Of a stretch of DNA of 64,000 nt, positions 16,233 through 25,554 are shown piece after piece. The stretch comes from Phenylobacterium sp. GTDB taxonomy: Bacteria > Pseudomonadota > Alphaproteobacteria > Caulobacterales > Caulobacteraceae. The notes below the pieces were generated by a model, which saw nothing but the letters and a program-made list of their open reading frames with translations, made no database searches and was not told where the DNA came from. Made by a program: the position numbers and the translations under genes. Where the stretch lies: NCBI RefSeq assembly GCF_004299445.1, contig NZ_SCTC01000078.1:24619-88618 (forward strand), given 5' to 3'. Position 1 is the stretch's first letter. Every line of letters begins with the position of its first letter.

Positions 16233-16351
16233 GCGCGCCTCCGACCGGGCATCGTCGGCCGCGCCGGCGCCAGCGGTCAAGCTGAACGCCGGATCAGGCA
16301 GCGTCCGATCGCGGTTCTTGGGATCGCGCTCTGGTCTGTCCAGAATGGCGC

Positions 16352-16900
16352 ATGTCCTCCTCTCCCGACTTCGGCCGCGGGCCGGGCGCCTCGCTCGCGG
16401 CGATCGGCGCGACCGCCGACCCCCGTCGCAAGCTTCGCGCACTCCACCCAGCCAAGGTGGTGAAGTACGGCGGCGGCCTGGTCGACCTCGTTCCCGACGA
16501 CACCGACCTGCCATCGATGCCGGCGGTCCCGCTCCGCCACGGCATTCCGGGACTCTCGATCGACGCGATCAGTCCTGGCACCTCGATCCTGGTCGGGTGG
16601 GGCGGCGGAGACCCGTCAGCGCCGTACTGCGCTCTCTGGTCCGGCAGCGAGGGGGGCGTCACGGCGACTTGGAACGGGGACATGATCACGCTCGGGGCTT
16701 CTCTCGGCGCAGTGGCTCCGGTGACCTCTGACCCGTACCTGACTGCCGAGAGCGCCTACCTCGACGCGGTAGTGGTTGCGGTCACGGCGGCTTTGACGGC
16801 GCTCGGGCTTGGCGGCGCAGCCTCGACGCTGGCCGCAGCGCAGGCGGCCTTCAAGGCTCAGGCGAGTCGATACTCTGCCACGAATGTCCTCGTAAAATAG
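16352..16900 (+). CDS. Baseplate spike protein (Mu gp45/gpV-like)
   Basis: A 182-residue protein. The RKLRALHPAKVVKYGGGLVDLVP segment, PLRHGIPG and ISPGTSILVGWGGGDPSAPYCALW match the OB-fold region of gpV/gp45 spike proteins. C-terminal helical, Ala-rich tail. It forms the membrane-piercing tip. Coding resumes rightward here after the leftward cargo. Confidence 0.72.
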   Translation: MSSSPDFGRGPGASLAAIGATADPRRKLRALHPAKVVKYGGGLVDLVPDDTDLPSMPAVPLRHGIPGLSIDAISPGTSILVGWGGGDPSAPYCALWSGSEGGVTATWNGDMITLGASLGAVAPVTSDPYLTAESAYLDAVVVAVTAALTALGLGGAASTLAAAQAAFKAQASRYSATNVLVK

Positions 16901-16945
16901 ACCGCGGATTTTTAGTTCCACCGCGGGGCCGATGACGATCTGTCC

Positions 16946-17830
16946 GTGGCCACCGCCGCGGCGACAGACTTCGGCACCGACGTCGACTGTCGGTCTGGCG
17001 TGCCGTTGCGCTGGGGGCTCGTCTCGGGCCGGGCGAACGTCATCAACGCACTCGCTCGGCGGTTTGTCACGGCCACCGGAGCACTGCCCGACGACACCGC
17101 ATACGGGCTCGATCTCCGCGGCTACCTGAACGCGGGGTTGACCGCGTCGGGTCTGTCTCAGCTACGCAGCTCCATCATCGCTCAGTGCGAGCTCGACAAG
17201 CGCGTCCAGTCCTGTGACACGGTCGTCTTCGACTTCAACGCGCAGGCGAGCACCCTGGTCGTCACGCTCGTCATCAGCGACGCGGATGGGCCGTTCACGC
17301 TGGTGCTGGCGGTCAACGACCTCACGGTCGCGATCTTGAACCAGGGCCAGACCGCGGCTGCGGCGCTCGCTGGGGCTGCAGTGGCCGAAGCGACTGTGAC
17401 CAGCACGCCGGGGCGCGATGAATCGCCGGGGCCTTCGGGGCCGCCGGGACCAGCCGGGAGCGGCGCGGGAGGGATCGAACTTTCGTTCCCGAAGACCGTC
17501 GCAACGAACACGGGAGCGGCCGAGATCATCGAGCAGATCACGGTCGACTTCTCGGGCCTCACCGGGAGCACCGTGCTGGTCGATCTCGTCGGGCGCGCTC
17601 TCAGTGCCTCGGGGACGGCGACGTTCAGGATCTATGTCGGAGGCACCTACGACGCGCTTGACGGGACCCTCGTCGGTACCACCACGACGACGAGCACCAG
17701 CCTCGTCGAGATCCAGATCAGTTCGTCGATCACCAACCCGACCGGTCTCCGTCCCGTGAAGATCGTCGGCACCAGCGGCGCGGCCGGCCAGGACGCTCGG
17801 CTCACCTCCTACACGATTTCGATCAGGTAG
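16946..17830 (+). CDS. Mu gp46-like baseplate protein with collagen-like linker and C-terminal beta domain
   Basis: A 294-residue protein from GTG 16946. Residues 1-130 have the gp46/gpW layout (RRFVTATGALPDD.AYGLDLRGYLN, QLRSSIIAQCELDKRV). A short collagen-like run (GPSGPPGPAGSG, about 158-169) then joins a Thr/Ser-rich beta domain ending YTISIR. The fusion of a wedge domain to an extra C-terminal domain is unusual. CCGCGG repeats at 16902 and 16921 flank the leader. Confidence 0.72.
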   Translation: MATAAATDFGTDVDCRSGVPLRWGLVSGRANVINALARRFVTATGALPDDTAYGLDLRGYLNAGLTASGLSQLRSSIIAQCELDKRVQSCDTVVFDFNAQASTLVVTLVISDADGPFTLVLAVNDLTVAILNQGQTAAAALAGAAVAEATVTSTPGRDESPGPSGPPGPAGSGAGGIELSFPKTVATNTGAAEIIEQITVDFSGLTGSTVLVDLVGRALSASGTATFRIYVGGTYDALDGTLVGTTTTTSTSLVEIQISSSITNPTGLRPVKIVGTSGAAGQDARLTSYTISIR

Positions 17831-17833
17831 CCG

Positions 17834-19279
17834 ATGGCCTCCCCGTACACGCTCGCCGACCTGCTCACGCCTCAGAACCTGGACCAGATCCGGGCGGCAT
17901 ATCTCGCGGCGCTGCAGGGCGCGGGAATCCCGGCCGTGACCGAGTGGTTACCCAAGGTCGGCGTCGAGATGGCCTACGTCGACATGATCGCGCGGGCCAT
18001 CGACGAGCAGATCGCGGAGGACCTGCCGGACATCGTCGCCTCGGGGTTTCTCGGCAAGGCGACAGGGATCTTCATGGACCTGCTCGCCCAGCAGGTCTAC
18101 CAGCTCGAACGAATCGCGGCGACCTCGACGACGTTCAACCTGCAGTTCTTCTCCGCCCCGGCCGCGCCGCCGTACAACCTCGGGGTCGGCGACATGACCG
18201 TGATCGCGCCGAGCGGCAACCACTACTCGAATACGGCGGCGTTCTCGACCAAGCCGGGTGAGGCTTCGGACCCGGTGCCGTTTCAGGCCGCGACCGCCGG
18301 CGCCTCGTTCGCCGACGATCCATCTCCGTCCGGCGCCGGCGTCATCTTCCAGATGGTCACCGCCTTCGCCGGGCTCACGCTCCAGCCGGCCTCAGCCGAC
18401 TTCGACCCCGTCACCCAGAGCGGATCCTCGATCGGACAGATCAAGCCGGTTCGTTCGGGCGCAACCATCCCTGACCCGCACACGATGGTGCTCAGGATCG
18501 ACGCGACCGGCGACGTTGGCTCAGCGCAGTTCTCGATCTCTCTCGACGGCGGTCCCTTCGCCGCTCAGGGAACGCTCCTCGCCACCAACACTGGTCTCGC
18601 GGGAGGGTGGACGGTCATCGCCCAGTCTGGCGGGGCCACGCCAAGCTTCCGCAAGGGCGACACGTTCACGATCATCTCACCGGGCGGACCGAATTATGTC
18701 CAGGGTAGTGACGAAGAGAGCAACGCCGACCTCGCCGCCCGGTGCCGAGCTCGGTGGTCGACGCTCTCGCTCAACGCGACCAAGCCGGTGCTCTACCTCT
18801 GGGCGCGCATCGCGTACAACGCCGCCAGCCGCATCCAGGTCACGCCGGACCCCGTGACGGCGGGCCAGATCAACATCGTCGTTGCCGACTCGCACGGTCC
18901 GATCAGCGCGGTCGCGGCGCGCGGGATCGAGACCTTTATCGCCGGCAAGCTGCGCAACGTCCTGGCCTCGGTCCGCGTGAAGCCGGCCACCGCCTTTGGA
19001 CTCAGTACCAGCGGGAACGTCAAGGTAAGCGCGGCCGACAAGACGAGAGTGCAGGCGGCGGCACAGGAGGCGTGGCTGCTCTATCTCGGCACCGTCCCGC
19101 TCGGTGGTGTCGTGCGGCTGGCCGAACTCGATCAGGCGATCATGGACGCCGGGGCAATCGATACCGATGGCCTCGCGTTCGACGAGGTGCCGGCCAACGT
19201 GCAGCTCGGGCCCGGCGTTGTGCCTCAGGACGGGAACGACGGCGGACTCGCGGAGGCGATGACGTGGCAGCTGCTGTGA
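17834..19279 (+). CDS. Baseplate J-like protein 1 (Mu gp47 family) with inserted beta domain
   Basis: A 481-residue protein. N-terminal YLAALQGAG..VTEWLPKVGVEMAYVDMIARAI and the GSDEESNADLAARCRARWSTLSL stretch are hallmarks of gpJ-type proteins. Residues about 216-285 carry the same beta domain as the sheath (ATGDVGSAQFSISLDGG...GDTFTIISP). Builds the baseplate wedge periphery. Followed, with a 16-base overlap, by a second gpJ-type gene. Confidence 0.85.
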   Translation: MASPYTLADLLTPQNLDQIRAAYLAALQGAGIPAVTEWLPKVGVEMAYVDMIARAIDEQIAEDLPDIVASGFLGKATGIFMDLLAQQVYQLERIAATSTTFNLQFFSAPAAPPYNLGVGDMTVIAPSGNHYSNTAAFSTKPGEASDPVPFQAATAGASFADDPSPSGAGVIFQMVTAFAGLTLQPASADFDPVTQSGSSIGQIKPVRSGATIPDPHTMVLRIDATGDVGSAQFSISLDGGPFAAQGTLLATNTGLAGGWTVIAQSGGATPSFRKGDTFTIISPGGPNYVQGSDEESNADLAARCRARWSTLSLNATKPVLYLWARIAYNAASRIQVTPDPVTAGQINIVVADSHGPISAVAARGIETFIAGKLRNVLASVRVKPATAFGLSTSGNVKVSAADKTRVQAAAQEAWLLYLGTVPLGGVVRLAELDQAIMDAGAIDTDGLAFDEVPANVQLGPGVVPQDGNDGGLAEAMTWQLL

Positions 19280-20721
19280 CCACCGTCGACGATGCCGTGC
19301 CTGCCCTGTCGAAGGAGCAGATCCAGGGATTGCTCATCGGGTATCTGCAGAACGCCCGTCTCCCCACGACGGACTGGCTGAGCGGCGCGTTCATTCGCAC
19401 GCTCATGCAGTTCCACGGGACGGCCCCCCTCCAGAACTTCGGACTCCTCAAGGCGAGGATCGTCAAGAACGGCTTCCCGATCGAGGCGACCGGCGACGAC
19501 CTGACCAACCTGGCGCAGCAGATCTTCTCGATCACGCGGAACATCAGCCTGGCAGGCCCCCGTTTCGCGCAGACGTTCACTCAGCAGGCGGTGGTCTTGT
19601 CGTGCGACGCGAGCCACGGGCCCTACTCGGTCACGTCGGGGAGCTTCTCGGTCCGCTCGCGCATAACCGGCAACCGCTACACGTCGATCACGTCCGGCAC
19701 GATCCCGAGCAATGGCTCCGTCACCGTCACCTTCCAGGCCGAGAGCGCGAACGATTCGGCGAACGGCCTCAACTTCGCCGACGGTCCGGGGACGCTGACC
19801 AACGTCAGCGAGAACCCTCTCCCGGGTGTCACTGCCAACAACGTCGCGCCCAATTTCTCCGCCGTCACTGCGGTCGCGGTCGGCCTCGGCGTGGTCACGG
19901 TCGGCGGGACGCCCGCGGCCGCCCCCACGGCGTACGACGTTCAGATCACGACGGCCGGTCAGGTCGGGGTCGCCGTGTTCGAGTACAGGACGAACGGCGG
20001 CCTCTGGAACACGGGGCACGCCACGGCAACCAACTTCACCATACCGAGCGGGCCGACGATCCACTTCGCCAACGACGGCGGCGGGTCGAACCCATCGTTC
20101 CTCGTCGGCGACAAGTATTCGTTCACGTCACCGGGCACGCCGATCACGCAACAGGGCCTCGACCCGGAGACCGACTCCGCGCTGCTCGCCCGCTGCCAGG
20201 CTCGCTGGCCGTCGCTCGACGCGGAAGGCGACACTACCGACAAGCACCAGGTCTGGGCGCTGGCGGCGAGCCCGCTGGTCACGCGGGTCAAGGTCGCGCT
20301 CGACACGAACTACCCCGGCCGCGTCCTCGTCACGATTGCCGGCGTCACCAACCCACTCGGATCGCCGACCGTGGCCGCGGTGCAGCTCTACATCGACCAG
20401 CGCGAGGAGGTCGGTGACCTGTCGCTCGTCGCGGCAGCCACCGTGACCACCGTGACCGCGACGGGTACGGTGACCGTTCCGATCCTCCAGCTCGCCACCG
20501 TCCAGGCCGCCGCGAAGGCCAGCTGGGACCCCTATGTCGCCGGCACGGCTGTCGCGGGAACGATCCGCCTCGCGGTCCTCGAGGCGTTTCTCATGGATGC
20601 GGGGGCTATCGACGTGTCGGGTCTCCAGCTGAATGGATCGCCCACAAACCTCGTCATCGCGGCCAACGCGATCGGGTCGCCGGCGGACATCACGTCGACG
20701 CTGACCTGGGTCGGGGTCTGA
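19264..20721 (+). CDS. Baseplate J-like protein 2, paralogue of the preceding gene
   Basis: A 485-residue protein from GTG 19264, with GGAGG 7 bases upstream. DWLSGAFIRTLMQFH, DDLTNLAQQIF, GLDPETDSALLARCQARWPSL and a C-terminal VLEAFLMDAGAIDVSGLQL parallel the first gpJ-type protein (DQAIMDAGAIDTDGLAF). It has its own beta domain copy (TAGQVGVAVFEYRTNGG...GDKYSFTSP). Tandem duplication with divergence. Mu itself has one gpJ-type protein. Confidence 0.82.
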   Translation: MAAAVTTVDDAVPALSKEQIQGLLIGYLQNARLPTTDWLSGAFIRTLMQFHGTAPLQNFGLLKARIVKNGFPIEATGDDLTNLAQQIFSITRNISLAGPRFAQTFTQQAVVLSCDASHGPYSVTSGSFSVRSRITGNRYTSITSGTIPSNGSVTVTFQAESANDSANGLNFADGPGTLTNVSENPLPGVTANNVAPNFSAVTAVAVGLGVVTVGGTPAAAPTAYDVQITTAGQVGVAVFEYRTNGGLWNTGHATATNFTIPSGPTIHFANDGGGSNPSFLVGDKYSFTSPGTPITQQGLDPETDSALLARCQARWPSLDAEGDTTDKHQVWALAASPLVTRVKVALDTNYPGRVLVTIAGVTNPLGSPTVAAVQLYIDQREEVGDLSLVAAATVTTVTATGTVTVPILQLATVQAAAKASWDPYVAGTAVAGTIRLAVLEAFLMDAGAIDVSGLQLNGSPTNLVIAANAIGSPADITSTLTWVGV

Positions 20722-20724
20722 GCC

Positions 20725-21489
20725 ATGTCCTACTCCACCTGGCTACAGACGCAGGGACCGAGTTGGATCCTGGATGCCGTCGGAAAGGCGCTAGCCAAGA
20801 CAGCGGGCGCCCAGTATGACGCCCAGGCCGACCGCATCCTACAAGGCGTCCTCAAGCGCTTCCCGACTGCGGGGCAGCTCGACACGGACCCGGCATCGGC
20901 AACGTTCAGGCGCCTCATCGTCGGTCCGTCCGATGCGCTCGACCAGATCGGGGCGGACAGAAGTCTGCGCCGCGGGCCGGGCGAGTCTGACGCTGCCTAT
21001 GCCGTGCGGCTGCTGGGGGCCTGGGACTTTCACATGTTCGCCGGCAGCCACTACGGCATCCTGAGGTCTCTGGTGATCGCGGGCTATGTCGGCCCGATCA
21101 TCGTCCAGGACAACGGGCGCTGGTCGCGACTCACAGGGTCGGCGGGGACGATTGCGGACATCACGTTCGGCGACCTCATGCTCTGCGTGGACCGCGGGCG
21201 CCCTGGCTGGATGTTCGACACGCGGACGGACTTCTACTCACGCTTCGGGATCATCTTCGAGAATACGGCTGCGAATCTTGAGTCCGCTTCGGGCCAGACG
21301 ATCCTGAACGAGATCGTGGAAGAGTGGCGACCAGGAAAGGCTTCGTTCGTTGGGACCTGGGTCATTTTGGCCGGGCGCCTGCTCGGATGGCCCGTGGGCC
21401 GCATCCTCGGAACCGACCCGAACCTCGGCGGCAACTCGGTCCGCTTTATCCCCGGCGACGGCAGCACACCCGTCGTGAGGGGTCCATAG
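20725..21489 (+). CDS. Tail protein I-like (Mu gp48 position)
   Basis: A 254-residue protein following the gpJ-type genes, where gpI (gp48) always lies. It has a DQIGADRSLRRGPGESDAAYAVRLLGAW motif typical of the family and a Trp-rich second half. Part of the baseplate to fibre junction. Confidence 0.72.
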   Translation: MSYSTWLQTQGPSWILDAVGKALAKTAGAQYDAQADRILQGVLKRFPTAGQLDTDPASATFRRLIVGPSDALDQIGADRSLRRGPGESDAAYAVRLLGAWDFHMFAGSHYGILRSLVIAGYVGPIIVQDNGRWSRLTGSAGTIADITFGDLMLCVDRGRPGWMFDTRTDFYSRFGIIFENTAANLESASGQTILNEIVEEWRPGKASFVGTWVILAGRLLGWPVGRILGTDPNLGGNSVRFIPGDGSTPVVRGP

Positions 21490-21496
21490 GAGACGC

Positions 21497-22579
21497 ATGC
21501 CAACGAACACGACGGGGAATCCGACCGGTGTAGAACCGCCAGACGCAGGGCCAGTGGCCAATGGCGCGCCAGTCGGCGCGCTACCGGCTGACGGTGACCC
21601 ACCCAACGCCGCCACCTTCGCCCAGCCCTACAAGGTCCTGCTCGACTGGGTAGCCTTCAACGCCAAGCGTTCGGCTGTCTCCATATTCGGCACCGGCGCT
21701 GATGGCGACGTCACAATCTCGTCGGGCACGACGAACCTCTCGGCCAGCGCGAACTACGTCAACCTGACGATCGGGGCGACCGGGATCTTGGTCGCGAATT
21801 CGTTCCTGATCAACGTCAAGGGCACGCTGACCGTCGTCTCGGGTGGCAAGATAATCGACGCCGCTGCGGCACCCAAGAACGGGGGTGACGCAAGCGGGAT
21901 CGGCATAGGCTCGGCGGGGCTCGGCGGCAACGGATCATCGACCGGTGTCTATCTCGGCGGGGCCAGCGGTGCCAACGGAGCCGTGACCACCGTGGCTGGT
22001 ACGCCTGGCGATGCCGTGACGTTCGCCCTTGGCGGCGCGGGTGGCGCGGGTGGCGCGGGGAACACGGGTGGCGCGGGCGGGGCGGCGGGAGCGTTCACGG
22101 CGCCCGCGGCAGGCACGATCACGGACATCGCCCGAGCGTTCTCGCAGCCCGGCTGGGTCATCGAGCGCACGGGTTCGGCCGGCGCGAGGACGGGCACGCT
22201 CCGCGGCCTCATGGGCGGTGGCTCGGGTGGCAGCGGCGGAGGCTCTCCGACGCATCCAGGGGCTGGGTCGGGGGCTGGCGGCGGTCTCGTGGTCATCTTC
22301 GCTCAGCACGTCGTGCTCGCAACGAGTTCCGACATCATGGCACCCGGCGGCGATGGCGGGGCAACTCCCGACGGCGCGTTTGCGGCGGGTGGCGGCGGCG
22401 GTGCCGGGGGTGGCGGCGCGGTGCTGCTCTACTACGGCACGAAATCGGGACCGTCTCTCAGCGCGGCGGCGTGCTGCCCCGGCGGCGTAGGCAAAGGCCC
22501 GGGCGGGACGGGTAGCGGTTCATTCTTCGGCGCCGGCGGGAGCGTGGGCCATGTCTTTGAGTTCAATGTCGGGTACTGA
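21497..22579 (+). CDS. Glycine-rich tail fibre/adhesin
   Basis: A 360-residue protein. Residues 1-150 are a beta-rich base; from about 155 there are dense glycine stretches (GGAGGAGGAGNTGGAGG, GGGSGGSGGGSP, GGGGGAGGGGAV). This resembles polyglycine-helix adhesins such as S16 gp38 that read host surface receptors, but similarity is compositional. Placed directly after the gpI-type gene, as expected for a fibre. ATG overlap (TGATG region) links it to the next gene. Confidence 0.65.
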   Translation: MPTNTTGNPTGVEPPDAGPVANGAPVGALPADGDPPNAATFAQPYKVLLDWVAFNAKRSAVSIFGTGADGDVTISSGTTNLSASANYVNLTIGATGILVANSFLINVKGTLTVVSGGKIIDAAAAPKNGGDASGIGIGSAGLGGNGSSTGVYLGGASGANGAVTTVAGTPGDAVTFALGGAGGAGGAGNTGGAGGAAGAFTAPAAGTITDIARAFSQPGWVIERTGSAGARTGTLRGLMGGGSGGSGGGSPTHPGAGSGAGGGLVVIFAQHVVLATSSDIMAPGGDGGATPDGAFAAGGGGGAGGGGAVLLYYGTKSGPSLSAAACCPGGVGKGPGGTGSGSFFGAGGSVGHVFEFNVGY

Positions 22580-23841
22580 TGAGCCGCGAGATTCTCAAGC
22601 GCGACCTCGACTTCGGCGCCTTCCGGGCCCTGAACGCCGCTGACGCCGTTGGCGCGCAGGACCTGCCGGCGTTCCATCAGATCGACGACGGCATCACCGC
22701 CCGCGTCGGCACCATCACCTGGCAGCGGCTTGGGCCGAACTCGTTTCAGCTTCCGCTTACCCAGGGTGGCGAGAGCGTCGGCGCGTTCATCCGAACGAAT
22801 TCACTCATCGGAGGCGTCAATCCGTCAACGGAGCTTTACCAGCTCCAGGTGCTTGCCCCTGCCTTCGATCTGCGAGGCACGGTCGTGGTTGCCGGAGACA
22901 CGGGCGTCGGGGAATCTCGGGTCGGCATGCTCATCGGGCAGCAGTCGGACTCGGTGACGCCGATCCGGATGCAGACCGGCGATCACAACTTCGTCGAATT
23001 CGGCACCTTTCAGAAGGGCATCCCGATGGCGACGATGACCCACGGGATCGAGTTCAACACCCTCCACGATGTCGTACCAACCACGCGCGTGGTTGGTAAC
23101 GTTCATCCCCACCACTTCGTCGCCTCGACTAGCAGCACTCCATTTCACGTGGGGTTCTTCGCGCACGACTACTGGGACGGCGCGTTCGATCTGAACGCCC
23201 CTGGCCTGATCATCGATCAGTATGAGGGCGACGGGAACTTCGTCCTCTACTGCGGCGGCAGGTTCTGTGATTTTGGCGCGGGCATCCTCTGGGGCCAGGC
23301 GCACGCGGGAAGCCTGGACTGCTACATGGACGTCGCCTTCGGGAGTGCGGCGAATGTGGCAGGCCCAGGACACATCAGGCTCGCTTTCGACGAGACGGCC
23401 GGGCATCGATATTGGACGACGTCGGTCAACACAGGCGCGTATAGGCCACTGACGACAACGATGGGCATGGCCGTCGTCTACGATCCTCCGGCGCGGACGT
23501 ACCCGGCTGGAGAGACAATCGTACACAGCGTTTTCCCAGACGATTCTGGGTCCTTCGGGTTCTCTTCGATCTCTCCGCGCAACTGGAAACTACCGCCCCA
23601 GGTAGCCATCACCGGCGGCCACCTCACCGCGGGCATCCGCTTCCGCCAAAGCCAGGGCAGCGCGACGACGCTGTTTCTAAATGCGAGCTCCGATTTCGTG
23701 AGAACGGCTCGCGACACCGTGGACCTGAACGTGGTCAGCGCGTGGCTAACGGCGATCGAACTTGTGGTAGTGAACGACACGCTCTCAACATCTGCTTCGA
23801 CCGATGTAGACGCATTCAGGGTCGAGTACGAGCAAACATGA
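22579..23841 (+). CDS. Virion fibre-associated protein
   Basis: A 420-residue, beta-rich protein without known motifs, starting at the stop of the Gly-rich fibre. The first 45 residues (REILKRDLDFGAFRALNAAD) look like a capping segment used by phage fibre proteins. C-terminal part has lectin-like spacing of aromatic residues but no diagnostic motif. Role in host binding is inferred from position. Confidence 0.62.
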   Translation: MSREILKRDLDFGAFRALNAADAVGAQDLPAFHQIDDGITARVGTITWQRLGPNSFQLPLTQGGESVGAFIRTNSLIGGVNPSTELYQLQVLAPAFDLRGTVVVAGDTGVGESRVGMLIGQQSDSVTPIRMQTGDHNFVEFGTFQKGIPMATMTHGIEFNTLHDVVPTTRVVGNVHPHHFVASTSSTPFHVGFFAHDYWDGAFDLNAPGLIIDQYEGDGNFVLYCGGRFCDFGAGILWGQAHAGSLDCYMDVAFGSAANVAGPGHIRLAFDETAGHRYWTTSVNTGAYRPLTTTMGMAVVYDPPARTYPAGETIVHSVFPDDSGSFGFSSISPRNWKLPPQVAITGGHLTAGIRFRQSQGSATTLFLNASSDFVRTARDTVDLNVVSAWLTAIELVVVNDTLSTSASTDVDAFRVEYEQT

Positions 23842-25319
23842 GCACTGTGGTTAAGATTGGAAATGGCGCTGACCCGATAGATTTCGGAGGCAAGGGCGCG
23901 CTCCATGTGGCCTCGGCTGGTGGAGTACCAACCAGTGGAACCAACCTAGCCGACGTCACCGCTTTGACCGGTGGCTCACTAGCTGATGGGTCCATCGTTT
24001 TTACCGTGGGCGGATTGCTCACGGGAGACTCCACCACAGTCAAGATCGACACAACGACCAAGGTAGTCACGTTTCAGACGGCCGACAGTCTGTCGTCGCA
24101 CCAGGTAAACATCGGGCATCCGTCTGCGCTGTTTGAGATCGGCAGAGACAATCGGAGCGCTCAGCCAACGACTGGCCTTCTTCGCTTCTACGGTGAGCAA
24201 TCGAGCTTCGATGGGTTCGCCTTCGATGGGGTAGGTGGACTCAAGGTCACCATCCAGCCGGCCGGGCACGTGGACATCGCGAACCTGTCCGCTGGAGGGG
24301 TCGTGGCGGCGGCCGTATCGACTGGGCGGCTTGCTATCGCGGGTAACGCGACCGCCCTGGGCGCCGTGAGCGGAACGAACACCGGCGACCAGACGATCAC
24401 GCTCGCGGGGGATGTGACCGGATCGGGAACGGGGACGTTCACGGCGACAATCGCATCCCACGCCGTGACGAATTCGAAGTTTCGCCAGGGCGTGGGCCTA
24501 TCTGTTGTCGGCGTCAGCGGATCTTCGACGGCCGACGTGGCTGACATCACGGCTGGATCGAACGCTCAGTTTCTGGGGCGCCGGTCTAATGCCCTGGGTT
24601 TCTTCGGAATCCTCAATACCGACCTGCCGGCCGCCACGACGAACGCGGTACTGTTTGGGCGATCTGGCGGGGGATACGATAGCGACTCCGTCATCGTCGT
24701 CGACGCGACCAATCACCGTATCGGCGTCAATCAGACCACGCCCACGCACACCGTTCACGTCGGAGGCGACGTCGCCACCAGCGGTGACATAACCGTCGGC
24801 AATCAACTCCACGTCACGGACACGTCGACGCTGACCGGACACGTCGATGCGAACAATGGGCTGGCCGTCAACAATGCGATCCTGACGGCGAACGCAACCG
24901 GGACCGCATTCGCCGTAACGGCCGGCAATGCCGATCTCCAGCACGACGCGCATGTCGGCGGCAACCTGTCCGTCGACGGTAATGTGTCCGTTCCTTCTGG
25001 TCATCTGACCGTGAACGGTAACATTGAGACCACCGCCGGAGGTTTTATTGTCGGCACCACGGTCATCTTATCTTCCGGCGCCACATTTCCCGCTGGCGTG
25101 ATATGCGCTGGATTGAACTCATCAAGTGACATTGTGGCCGGCGGCGATATCATCTTGACCGGAGAAATTCAGTTCTCTGTAGTCGATGCTCCGGGCGCTG
25201 GAGCATCTGCAACTCTGGCCCAAGTCGGCAGTCCCGGTCCTACGTCGGCGGCTCAGACCGGATGGCTGCGGTGCCGCTTTAGCGGAAACACAATCAGGAT
25301 CCCTTATTGGCAGGGATGA
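23838..25319 (+). CDS. Tail fibre with repeated beta-helix-like segments
   Basis: A 493-residue protein from ATG 23838 (ATGA overlap). N-terminal half is typical of phage fibres (NTGDQTITLAGDVTGSGTGT). From about 290 there are repeated V.GN/VDGN units (HVGGNLSVDGNVSVP, LTVNGNIETT) suggesting a trimeric beta-helix. Lower GC and more uniform Asn/Thr content than head genes, as usual for exchanged fibre modules. Confidence 0.72.
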   Translation: MSTVVKIGNGADPIDFGGKGALHVASAGGVPTSGTNLADVTALTGGSLADGSIVFTVGGLLTGDSTTVKIDTTTKVVTFQTADSLSSHQVNIGHPSALFEIGRDNRSAQPTTGLLRFYGEQSSFDGFAFDGVGGLKVTIQPAGHVDIANLSAGGVVAAAVSTGRLAIAGNATALGAVSGTNTGDQTITLAGDVTGSGTGTFTATIASHAVTNSKFRQGVGLSVVGVSGSSTADVADITAGSNAQFLGRRSNALGFFGILNTDLPAATTNAVLFGRSGGGYDSDSVIVVDATNHRIGVNQTTPTHTVHVGGDVATSGDITVGNQLHVTDTSTLTGHVDANNGLAVNNAILTANATGTAFAVTAGNADLQHDAHVGGNLSVDGNVSVPSGHLTVNGNIETTAGGFIVGTTVILSSGATFPAGVICAGLNSSSDIVAGGDIILTGEIQFSVVDAPGAGASATLAQVGSPGPTSAAQTGWLRCRFSGNTIRIPYWQG

Positions 25320-25335
25320 ACAAGGAGACCGGCGC

Positions 25336-25524
25336 ATGCCCCGTATATTCCCCCTCATCATCGAAGGAAAGATTGATCTTGACGCCATCAAGACAATCGC
25401 CGATCTGGACGCGAGGGTCGCTCAGGTCGCAGCAGCAGCTCGCGACGCCATCTTTCGCGAGATCGTGAAGGCCACTGCACCACCGGAGACCGCCCCGGCC
25501 CCGGTCGTGACTGAAACGAAATGA
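25336..25524 (+). CDS. Small protein after the fibre gene
   Basis: A 62-residue protein from ATG 25336 (AGGAGA upstream). It starts MPRIFPLIIEGKIDLD and has a helical Ala-rich centre. Not recognised; the position after fibres could fit a fibre-assembly helper. Confidence 0.55.
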   Translation: MPRIFPLIIEGKIDLDAIKTIADLDARVAQVAAAARDAIFREIVKATAPPETAPAPVVTETK

Positions 25525-25554
25525 TGAACCGTTCGAACCACTCACGGGAGGCCC

